From positions 7,022,501 to 7,086,500 of the forward strand of contig NC_065917.1 in assembly GCF_905147045.1 (NCBI RefSeq): a DNA stretch of 64,000 bases, read 5' to 3'. Of this stretch, positions 55,101 to 64,000 are shown piece after piece. Positions within the stretch are counted from its first letter, which is position 1, and each line of letters starts with the position of its first letter. Source of the DNA: Nymphalis io (lineage: Eukaryota > Arthropoda > Insecta > Lepidoptera > Nymphalidae). Under the pieces are notes generated by a model, which saw only the letters and a list, made by a program, of their open reading frames with translations, was not told the DNA's origin and searched no databases. The translations under genes were made by a program, and so were the position numbers.

Positions 55101-58100
55101 TGTAATATGTTTATTATCATAATTCAAAAAATTATAAATATATTTTTTCGAACGTTTTCATTTACTTCTTTGCGCCTGCTACTTCACCATACTAATATTA
55201 TAAATGCGAAAGTAACTCTGTTACGCTTTCACGGCTAAACCAGTGAACCGAATTTGATGAAATTTCGTATGAAGCAAGCCTGAACCCCAATAGAATTTTA
55301 CACCTAACACCTGCATCAGGGGATGCAGGTGTTAGGTGTAAAATTACTCCCGACACGTAGGCGAAGTCTCGAACGTCAACAAGTACTATATATACTTATG
55401 TACCTATGTGAGTAGGGCGCGACACATCTCGCTTTTGTTAATTTAAAATAGTAGTTGGAATAAGTATGAAATGGTAAGCAGGTAAAAATGGTGGCAGTCG
55501 AGCGGTCGTTTATAATTTTTTATACCATTCAGGAGACCCGCCCCGATCTCGCCAGCTGTCCGGCAGCGCGCTGGTCATCACGTCGCTGGTGGCGGGGGCT
55601 TCCGCAGGCGCCATCGCGAAGACGGTGATCGCGCCACTTGACCGAGCTAAGATTAATTTTCAAACATCGTGAGTATACATTATTTTTGCTGAGGACTATG
55701 AACGTTGAATAGCGAACTACGCAGATATTAAAGTGAAAATTGCGCACGAAAACATAAGCACTCTCTATTCCTTCATTCTCATTATACGATTAGACGGCAA
55801 TAATGACCGGAAAGAGTTCAGGCGAAAGACCATCACAGGGTCCTAGGCATATGGAAAATTGCCACCCTCCCACTCCCTCTATAGAAAAATTGAATCCGCA
55901 ATCTGAAGATTCGCGTGTGTCCGAAACATTTGGCTGTCTCGGCTTTTATCATTTCAGAAATTGGAACTTACACGCATTAAAAAAAATTGCTGTCAATTCA
56001 TATCACGACTATAACGATGCGATCTAGTGATGTTTCTTATCTGTTCGTGATCACACAGATCACTTAATAAAGGTTCAATGACATTTTTATGACTTATTTT
56101 TTTATATTTATTATCTGTATTTTACGATGCCTTTTTTATCTGTCCTCGGTGTAGGTCGATGCTTCGAGGTCGTTACATTCAGTCCTTGATTATTTTTAGA
56201 TGTCATGCATGGAATGTTTAGTCTGGGTATACAATTTGATGCTCCATATCTTATTTGCATTCATTATATGTGTGCAGAAATGTAATTTAATGTGTATTCT
56301 TTTTTTTTATAGAATAGGAAGGTGGACGAGAATATGGTCCACCTGATGGTATGTGGTCACTAATGCCCATAGACATTGGCATTGTAAGACATGTTACTAT
56401 CGCTTACATCATCAATGCGCCATCAACATTGGGAACTAATAGTTCATGTCTTGTGCCTGTAATTACACTGGCTCGCTCACCCTTCAAACCGGAACACAAC
56501 AATACCAAGTACTGCTGTTTTGCGGTAGAATATCTGATGAGTGGGTGATACCTACCCAGGTAAGCCTGCACAAAGCTCTACCACCAGTGCATGTACGCAT
56601 GTACATTCGACATGTACGTGACACAAAGACGATTTAAAAAAAAACGGTTCGATCACTCAACGCCCGATGTGAAATATCGAAATCGTTACTAAAGTAATTA
56701 TTAAAATAAACCCAAAATATATAGAAACGAAGTATGTAATCTATATGTATAAAATAATAACTGACTGACATATAAACGCACAGACGAAACTACTGTCGCT
56801 AAGATCATGAAAATTTACATACCGGTTCCTTTTACGCAGTAGGTTAGCAATAAGGTAGAATTTTTAAAAATTTAATCCCTAATGTTGTGATAAGTGAAAT
56901 GAAAGTTTGTAAGAAAATCCTTCATTTTCGAAGAAGGAGATATAGATATTTGTATGGAGCTATTCTGAAATATAACTTCTTCCTCCTTCCTTCACAAGTC
57001 CACGCGAGCTGGCTCTCGATGTCACCGCCTAACTGTGACATCAATTCCATCGCGCACAAAGAAATTTGGCAACTCCTTTCTTTGTCGCACTTCCAAAAAA
57101 TGGAATTCCTTACCAGCTCGTTTTCCCCTCCTCTTACAAACCGGGTTCCTTCAAACGAGGCGTGAAGAGGCATCTTGCGGGCCGGCAAGGCGAAGGCGGC
57201 TAGTGCAGATCATTCTTCCTGACTGTACTGGCCGTCGTCGCATTTGGACTCTACTACAACTTAACATCAGGTGGAATAGAGTCATTTGTCTTCCTGGCAA
57301 ATATATAAAAAAAAATTATAATAACGTATATTACGCGTGCGTATATTACGCATATTACAGTAGCACTACGCATAAACAAGGAAGAAGTGGCATAGATTAG
57401 AGCTATGACATTTGACGTCACAGTATAAGTCTGTCTTACTCCAAAGCGCACTGATAGACGTAACATATACAGACATATATTTGTATTACTTTCAGCGAAA
57501 TCCCGTACTCATGGCGAGCAGCTGTCCGCTTCTTAACTCATAGCGCGCAAACGGAGGGCTGGACGGCGTTATGGCGAGGGAACAGCGCGACCATGGCGCG
57601 TATAGTGCCCTACGCCGCGATACAGTTCACTGCGCACGAGCAGTGGAAAAAATTATTGGGAGTTGACACGCCGCAAAGTGCTCAGTGAGTCTTGAAAATT
57701 ATAACATTTTAAATAATTATCGGTTGTAATTTATATTATGCTATTGTTTATGTTATTATTTCCTTCCCATTAGAGAGGCTCCCCTCCGCCTGTTGGTAGC
57801 GGGGTCGCTGGCTGGCGTGACGTCACAGAGCGCCACGTACCCGCTAGACCTGGCGCGTGCGCGCATGGCGGTAGCGGACTACCGCTCGCTACGCGCTATG
57901 TTCAAGCGAGTTATACGGGAGGAGGGGTTCGTCACTCTGTACAGGTAGCTTTTTATTATTATTAGTAATTTAATTTAATTAGAAGACAGGCGCTGAAATT
58001 TGCCACTTGGTGGTAAAAGATCACCACCGCCCAAATAAGATGGAGATGTAAGAATATTAACCATCCCTTACATCGTCAAGATGCTTCCACCCCGGGAACT

Positions 58101-60492
58101 AAGATCATGTCCTCTGTGTCTGTAGTTGTGCTGGCTCACAATAATAAATAAAAATGTCCTCCACCGACCGACCGATTTCGGCCACGGCGGCCAATCTCAA
58201 GGGAGATTAGCCAACTGCGCTGGAGATATTATAGTGCACAAGTGTGTGCGCAAACACAGGTGCACTCTCTATTCCCTAACTCATAATCCGATGGGACGGC
58301 AATCCGACACGACCGGAAGGAGTTCAGGCGCAGGCCCAACGGCTTTACGTGCTTTCCGAGGCACGGGAGTGTACACACTTCCAACTTCCAGACTCCGGGC
58401 TGCTACTGAGAATTTTCTGACAGAAAAACCCAATAACTTTTTATTGGCCCGACCTGGGAATTGAACCCAGGACCTCCGGGTCTGCGGCCTGACATCAAGC
58501 CACTAGACCAACGAGGCAGTCAAAATAGTCAGGCTCACAATACTATTACATGGCTGTCGAATGTGCTATGACTGAGGTACCCGGACGAGTATGCACAAAG
58601 TCCTAACAAAGTAACTTTGATAACACACACTTCTAATATTAGACAGTCTTACAACATTGTTTTTTGGTAGAAGAATTTATTAGTGGTAGATAACAAGTCG
58701 AGCTGATCGGCGTTTTGTAATCATACTGTTTCCTACGCAGAGGTTACCCGGCAACCGTTATGGGCGTCATACCGTACGCCGGCGTCTCGTTCTTCACTTA
58801 CGATTCCTTGAGACACTGGTACATAGGTGAGTACGATAGCAGAACAATAATTTAAGTCGGTTTAATGTTTTTTCGACTTAATATCTGAAATAAATAAATT
58901 TAATAGCAACGGTTGCTCAATTTGATTTCATAATTGTCTTGTAGTTGCTATTTTTGCGTTAGAACATTTTGGGAGGTATGAATTAGTGTTTTCGCCCGTG
59001 GCTTCCTCCGTGCGTCAGAGGAAGGGTTAGGTACTCCAAACAAACTAATGATTTCTTCCGATTCTGGCGAAGGCGGCAACTGTGCAGGACATATTATAGT
59101 TTACATTGTACAAGTTTGTAGAGAAACACAAGTGCACTTTCATAATCCGGTGGGATGGCAACCCGACACGACCGGGAAGATTTCAAGCGCAGGCTCAACG
59201 GCTTCAGTGTTCTGACTGCAGTAATATTCATACACACACACACTTTTTTTTTTATATGCGCCGGGATGGCAAATGACTCTACTCCACCTGATGGTAAGTG
59301 GTAGTAGAGTCCAAACGCGACGACGGCCAGTACAGTCGGGAAGAATGTTCTGTACTAGCCGTCCCCGCCTTGCCGGCCCGCAAGATGCCTCTTCACGCCT
59401 CGTTTGAAGAAACCCGAGGAAAAGTGAAGCATAAATAACTCCGTAATCAAATTCGACCTTGATATTTCAACTTATAAAACTTAAAAAATATTATTTCTAC
59501 TATGCGATATTGTGCCGAATAGCGTGTGTGACGAATAGTCGCTCCGTTGGTCCGCAGACTACACGGGGTCCGGCCCGAGCGGCATGACGAGCGTGCTGTT
59601 CGGCGGCGCGGCGGGCGCGCTGGCGCAGAGCGCGTCGTACCCGCTCGACATCGTGCGGCGCCGCATGCAGACCGCGCCGCGCCGCGCCGACCGCTCCTAC
59701 CCCTGCCCCACCGTGCCCGCCACGCTCGCCTTCGTCTACAGGTACACTACTCCGCGCAATTAACGATTACAACGACTTAATGGCGTCTCAATTTATGACG
59801 TCATAGCTCTCGATATAAACCGGTTAGGTAGGGTAAGCAAAACATATATTTATTGAAAAAATATTTATCTATCAGAACAATCGCATTATTTATATATTTA
59901 TATCTAAACTATTGTATTGAATTTTATTAAAAATAGATTATAGTTTAGTATCTGATATACATTTACTTAACTTTATAAAAAAAAAACTTTAAGCTCCGGG
60001 TTGACATTTGAATTTCTAAACGAAAAAACTCAAAAAAAATTACCGGTTCGACCCTTATATTACTAGATTACCGAGTCGGTCAGTTATAATATAAACTTAC
60101 CGTATAAAAAACAAGGAAAAGCCATCGCTATTAATAAAATAAGCCAGGAATTAAATTAAAATTATTTATGCAATATTTTTTTAGTATTTATATATTTTGT
60201 TTAAATTCTTATTTCGCTGTAGTACCTAGCGTCAAGAAGTTGCCTATGTACTTTATTATATACTTTACTTTTTCATTTGGAATTCAAAATAAAAAAAAAG
60301 TCAAATTAGATGTTTCCTAGCGTTAAAAAATTAATAATTTATGTTTAATTTTAAAGGGCTGAAGGCTGGCGCGGTTTCTTCAAAGGGCTAAGTATGAACT
60401 GGATTAAAGGTCCCATAGCCGTTGGCATATCCTTCGCTTCTTATGACGCCATCAAATCAACTCTCCGTGACATCGCACTCAATCTGAACTGA
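52148..60492 (+). CDS. SLC25A42: Mitochondrial coenzyme A carrier, SLC25A42 homologue
   Basis: Seven coding exons: 52148-52211, 55533-55668, 57496-57684, 57774-57944, 58741-58826, 59558-59741, 60357-60492. All boundaries are GT-AG and in phase, giving 321 residues (vertebrate SLC25A42 is 318). The three carrier repeats are visible through their signatures: [10 protein letters not shown] (56-65), YPLDLARAR (152-160) and [11 protein letters not shown] (243-253). [18 protein letters not shown] and [18 protein letters not shown] match SLC25A42 particularly well. Known role: inner-membrane exchange of cytosolic CoA for matrix adenine nucleotides. Exon 1 starts after an acceptor at 52118, 29 bases before the ATG, so a 5' non-coding exon is expected. 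Exon 6 is strikingly GC-rich, while the others are moderate. The introns carry copies of all three SINE groups and LINE 3' ends. Confidence 0.95.
52383..52556 (-). mobile_element. SINE-2 copy, partial
   Basis: ACTGGTGGTAGCGTTTTGAG, GGTACCACCCACTCATCAGA and TTCCCAAAGTTGGTGGCGTA, in SLC25A42 intron 1. The 5' part of the element is missing. Confidence 0.85.
53591..53812 (-). mobile_element. SINE-2 copy
   Basis: GCTGGGAGGGCTTTGTGCAA, TCACCCACTCATCAGATATT, GTTGTGTTCCGGTTTGAAGG and CGATGTAAGCGATGGTTAAC, in SLC25A42 intron 1. Confidence 0.87.
53880..53975 (-). mobile_element. SINE-3 3' fragment
   Basis: CAAGAGAGATTAGCCAACTG, GTGCACAAGTGCAC and CTCTCAAAATCCGATATGAC match the 3' part of SINE-3 in reverse. 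Confidence 0.75.
54090..54215 (-). mobile_element. RTE-like LINE 3' end with trinucleotide tail
   Basis: An ATC-type repeat (ACATCATCATCATCATCAGC), then CGTCGTCCACTGCTGGACAA and GAGCTCGATCCTCAGCTCTC. It resembles 12045-12235. Confidence 0.7.
54265..54600 (+). mobile_element. LINE 3' end, family L3, copy A
   Basis: In mixed frames it reads [11 protein letters not shown], a WNSLPA-like segment and [16 protein letters not shown]. This is a common C-terminus of lepidopteran non-LTR polyproteins. It is followed by ACTACCACTTACCATCAGGT and GGCGAATATAAAG. Very similar to 57000-57312. It lies in SLC25A42 intron 1. Confidence 0.8.
54836..55102 (+). mobile_element. SINE-1 copy
   Basis: AGCCGAGCTGGCCCAGTGGT head, GGATTCAAACCCGGGCCACG B-box region, GGAGAGGAGGCCTTAGCACA 3' end. 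It lies in SLC25A42 intron 1. Confidence 0.88.
55295..55345. repeat. Perfect 24-bp hairpin
   Basis: Arms 55295-55318 and 55322-55345 are exact inverse complements (TTTTACACCTAACACCTGCA and its complement), separated by three bases. It sits directly after a copy of dispersed repeat D2, in SLC25A42 intron 1. Confidence 0.9.
56299..56589 (+). mobile_element. SINE-2 copy, near full length
   Basis: From TTTTTTTTATAGAATAGGAA to CAAAGCTCTACCACCAGTGC, in SLC25A42 intron 2. Confidence 0.88.
57000..57312 (+). mobile_element. LINE 3' end, family L3, copy B
   Basis: Over 250 bases nearly identical to 54275-54600, including CGCGAGCTGGCTCTCGATGT, CGAGGCGTGAAGAGGCATCT and TGGACTCTACTACAACTTAA. It lies in SLC25A42 intron 2, ending about 180 bases before exon 3. 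Confidence 0.85.
58000..58140 (+). mobile_element. SINE-2 5' part
   Basis: CACTTGGTGGTAAAAGATCA, ATTAACCATCCCTTACATCG and GTGCTGGCTCACA are recognisable. It lies in SLC25A42 intron 4 and is followed at once by SINE-3. Confidence 0.65.
58162..58520 (-). mobile_element. SINE-3 copy, full length
   Basis: Reads from GATTTCGGCCACGGCGGCCA through TATTCCCTAACTCATAATCC and GAATTTTCTGACAGAAAAAC to the tRNA-like head TTGAACCCAGGACCTCCGGG and GCCACTAGACCAACGAGGCA. It lies in SLC25A42 intron 4. Confidence 0.92.
59050..59215 (-). mobile_element. SINE-3 fragment
   Basis: GGCAACTGTGCAGGACATAT, CATAATCCGGTGGGATGGCA and GACACGACCGGGAAGA, in SLC25A42 intron 5. Confidence 0.75.
59245..59430 (-). mobile_element. 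LINE 3' end, family L3, copy C
   Basis: The reverse complement has AGGCGTGAAGAGGCATCTTG, GGCCGGCAAGGCGGGGACGG and CCACTTACCATCAGGTGGAG, matching 54400-54560. It is preceded by an ACACACAC run. It lies in SLC25A42 intron 5. Confidence 0.8.
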
Positions 60493-60872
60493 TCTCCCAT
60501 GTGACCAGTAATAATTGGTTACCGATATCACCCTTAAGTAATTTGTGACGTGTAAAAAGCTATATGAGTCTATTCAAACAGAGATTATATAGATGCAGTG
60601 GGATAAACAGGATTAAATAGTCAATATTATGCATAAAAAGATATACCATATATAAAAATATTGTAATATTTTTATGCAAATTCAATTAAAAATGCTTTAT
60701 TATAAAAAAAGCTAATATTTAAACATTAAAAAAAAAACAACAATGTTGGCAAAATAATTTGAGTTATCTGAAATATTTCTTACTTTTTTTTTTCTTACTT
60801 CTTCGACATTTTATTACATATCCATGAAACAAAATGAATATCACTTACTGCCAATCCAACCTAAGCTATTTC

Positions 60873-60878
60873 AATAAA
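60873..60878 (+). terminator. Possible SLC25A42 polyadenylation signal
   Basis: An AATAAA 380 bases after the stop codon. The surroundings are so AT-rich that several later hexamers (for example near 61044) could serve instead. Confidence 0.35.
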
Positions 60879-61674
60879 CTATGGTTATGCTATTCGTAAA
60901 TAGTGATGTCAGTACTCTAATATTACCGGATATACTCATTGGTAATATTTCTAAGATTATTTAGAATGAGATGGACGACCTTTGTCTTACTTCTTTGATT
61001 ACTGATTTGACCCATATGTAACAGAATTGCCTCATTTTTTTAAATAAAATTTGATTGAATGGTAATCTCAGTATTGTAGTAAACCATTTTAATACATGTA
61101 TATTTATTTAATAAGTAATACATACCTTATATACATATCTTTAAAGTGCTTCTTATTTAACTTTGATTCTTAACCATTATAAGTATACAAATACATCAAG
61201 TATTTTCTTTATATACCTCAAAACTTAAAAAAAGTGTTTAATTATATAGTATTGTTAAAAATGTTATGTTTTTTAAAAGTATATTTTATTAGAGGGCAAA
61301 GTGCAATTTCATTATTAACTTATGTCTGGCTTTAAATATAAATTTTGATTAGCGGTTCACTTAAATAACGCTGTCTTTTTCCTTCATCTGTCACATCAAT
61401 GATGTCAGAAAGAAAGACATATTTGTTTAACTAAACGTTTATGATTCATGTCACATTGATTTATAATACTTATTTGCCGAATTGCAGTATCTATGCCTTA
61501 TAAAATAAGCAATATATAAGAGAATTATATCTATAATTTCTATGTGATTTTTTTTTAATGAATTTATATACGTAAATGATTTTTGGAAGCTACATTGATT
61601 TATATAAATACTTTTTAAGTAGGTGTAGAATAAATGACTTGTGGCACAGATTATATAATATTTATAAAAAATAT

Positions 61675-61860
61675 GTCAACAAAAAGTGTTTTCATTTTAT
61701 TTATTAATGAATTGAAGGCTCAAACTTAAATTTAAAAAGCGATAGTTTTTAAGCTGACAGTATAACGAATATATTTCAAGTTCGAAAAGATGTTAATTAT
61801 ATTAAATAACTGGAAAAAATAATAAAAAAAGTATTTTACTTAGGTAGGTATATAGAAACA
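61675..61860 (+). repeat. Diverged direct repeat, copy 1
   Basis: Shares TTAAAAAGCGATA, TTTTTAAGCTGACA, TTAATTATATT and TTTTACTTAG blocks, in order and similar spacing, with 63133-63312. Confidence 0.65.
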
Positions 61861-63132
61861 GTTTCTGATATATTATCAATTATTCATATTCTTAAATAAT
61901 AAAATGGCGACTGATTGTAACAAACGACAATAAATATTAAGTAATTTTTTTTAATAATTGTTTTCAATCTCATAGAAAATTGATGACAGTTAAACATTTG
62001 TATTTCAAGATAAAAACTAGTAAAGTTTTTTTTTTTATATAAACAATTTTTTGAGCAAAGTAAAAAAAATGTTATGCTAGCAAGTTTAGAGGAATTTTTT
62101 AATAGAAACATTGTACTTGCAATATTAGGTTTATTAAAGCACAATTTTTTAAATTATTAGTGTTAACTATACACATAGAAATAATCGAATAACCATACAA
62201 CATATTATGAGTGTAGTCCGGCCTTTATTGTAAAAAAATCGTAATTTAAAAAAAAGAAGAATACTGTAAAAACCATTAGTAATCTGTAACAAAAAATAAT
62301 TGTAATAGATCTTTTAAAATATTAAATATGTAATTCAAGTATTTTATAAATTATAAATATTTAATATTAAAAAAAATACCACAGAATATACATATGTTGT
62401 TTATGTTTGACTCAATTTGAACTACATAAAATTTTTGTAGTAAAAAAAGTCATATTTTATTTTACTTTTGATTAAATTGATGGAAAATTAAATAAAATGC
62501 TTATTTGTATCATCCGTTAGATGGTTATACTACTCGGTACTACTGGTGCTGCGAGACTTTAATATAAAACCACTGAGTATTTACTGCTGGTCACACAATT
62601 GGTGCCTCATCTCTCATTTCAAATAGGCCAAGCCGTATTAGGTAGTTACTTAATAAAAACATTGTTATAGCGCGATTTAAAAGACAACTAGCGCCATCTA
62701 TAAACGAAAAGAAAAATTCAAAATAATATTTGGCATAATGTCATAAGATCTTGAACACATTAGATAAACCATTTCGCGCCAATCGATTCTCTCTTGCCCG
62801 GTTTAACTTCCAAAATAAAATAACAATACCGGTATATAATTATTATGTATGTTAATATATAGTATTAAGTGTTTTAAAGTTGTAAATGTTGTTTGTACGA
62901 ATAAAATGTTTTTATCGTTATTGTTTTTTTTTATAATGCTGGGTAACACTGGATTGCAGGATGCCAATTTGCTAGATTACATGCAATTATAAGTAGGCAG
63001 TGTAACACTTCCGCGCCGGAAAGTATGTTAATATTTTAAATCTAATCGCTCCTGCGATTGCTGATCCATTGGATCAGAAGGATTAGTGTTTATGCAGTAT
63101 AATATTATTTCCTGTGTAATGAATATTTTTAT

Positions 63133-63312
63133 GCCAACAAACAAGGTTTATTTTTTTTTATATATTAATGAGCTTTCATCAAACATAAATTTAAAAAGCG
63201 ATAATTTTTAAGCTGACATAACGTTAAAAAACAAGTTAAAAATATTTTAATTATATTTAATAAGGTAAAAATAGTTTAAAAAAATTTTTACTTAGTGGTA
63301 TATAGGAAAGAA
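63133..63312 (+). repeat. Diverged direct repeat, copy 2
   Basis: Second copy of the 61675 repeat, about 1.46 kb downstream in the same orientation, with several small insertions and substitutions. Confidence 0.65.
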
Positions 63313-64000
63313 GTTATATAAAGAGTTATATGTATATGGCTTTAAGATTAGTAAGTCGCAATTTAATCAGGAGCAGGACATTATTATTGTAACTGTCGTC
63401 TGTCACGCGAATTCAAGAAGTAAAGTCATAGTCGTATGGAAAATAAAACAGAAAATGAATTCATAATTATTTTATTATTCACAAAATCGTTTCTTAATTT
63501 CGAACTTAATTTAATATTGCACAATTTATTCTAGAAACGGCTTCTTCCAATCTGTTTTATACACAATGTAAACAAATTATTAACATCTTTTTAAAAATAA
63601 ACAAGATTTTAGAAATTAGTTTTCGGTTTAGGTCTAATTGAAAAAGAATAACGTCAAATGTCAATTAATAATTTTTTTCTTCCTTATATTATAGGCACAG
63701 GCGAAAGAGATTACCTGTCATACACTCATCACAGAGTTCAAATACATTCAAAATTAATATTGATATCTGAATTGTACGCGTATAAGTTGTATTTGTTAAA
63801 GGCAGAAGTCGCCTAATGCCGCCTCTACACAAAAGTTCAAACTCCTTTTTTATACATTAAATAAGTTCAAGTAAATAGATATAACGAATAGATTTAAGCG
63901 GGAAAATGACGTTAGATCGTGTCAGTGTCGCCATGTTTGTTTTGAAACCTAATGTCAAAAAAGAACCGCGAACACATTACTTACATACATTGTTAATTTG

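Larger units (their letters stand above)
60880..64000. other. AT-rich sequence after SLC25A42, no gene seen
   Basis: Contains the direct repeat pair (61675-61860, 63133-63312). No frame shows recognisable domain residues, and no further coding exon could be supported up to the window end. Confidence 0.5.

Overview
The window looks like a piece of a lepidopteran nuclear genome, most likely a butterfly. It is AT-rich and intron-rich, has no bacterial-style operons, and carries many tRNA-derived SINEs and 3' ends of non-LTR retrotransposons of kinds common in moths and butterflies. The repeat-family names used here (SINE-1, SINE-2, SINE-3) are my own working labels.

Four protein-coding genes can be reconstructed. 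(1) BTBD7 homologue, minus strand, 29571 down to 11541: 29 small, very GC-rich exons in AT-rich, repeat-filled introns. All splice phases agree and the exons sum to 3042 nt (1013 residues). (2) RFWD3 homologue (RING plus WD40 ubiquitin ligase), plus strand, 35348-37282, with an uninterrupted 644-codon reading frame. (3) TXNDC9 homologue (thioredoxin-like chaperone cofactor), plus strand, five exons, 43129-45637, 213 residues. (4) SLC25A42 homologue (mitochondrial coenzyme A carrier), plus strand, seven coding exons, 52148-60492, 321 residues. They are unrelated housekeeping or developmental genes and form no pathway cluster, although two of them (BTBD7 and RFWD3) belong to ubiquitin-ligase families.

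Layout: 1-11 kb is AT-rich with repeats and no gene I can support. 11.5-29.7 kb is BTBD7. 29.9-30.6 kb holds an unusual inverted-repeat element with an array of evenly spaced motifs. 30.7-35.3 kb is mostly unannotated and may hold the 5' ends of BTBD7 and RFWD3. 35.3-37.5 kb is RFWD3. 37.5-43.1 kb is AT-rich with nested SINEs. 43.1-45.8 kb is TXNDC9. 46.5-47.9 kb is a LINE with a reverse transcriptase domain. 48-52.1 kb is intergenic or 5' intron. 52.1-60.9 kb is SLC25A42, with LINE and SINE debris in its introns. 61-64 kb is AT-rich with a diverged direct duplication.

The most interesting observations are: a 183-bp near-perfect palindromic element with 5-bp flanking repeats beside a BTBD7 exon; the 0.7-kb inverted-repeat element with six ACTACAAACGAA-type motifs every 20-21 bp; and a ubiquitin-interacting-motif-like segment in the C-terminal tail of the BTBD7 homologue, which I do not recall in vertebrate BTBD7.
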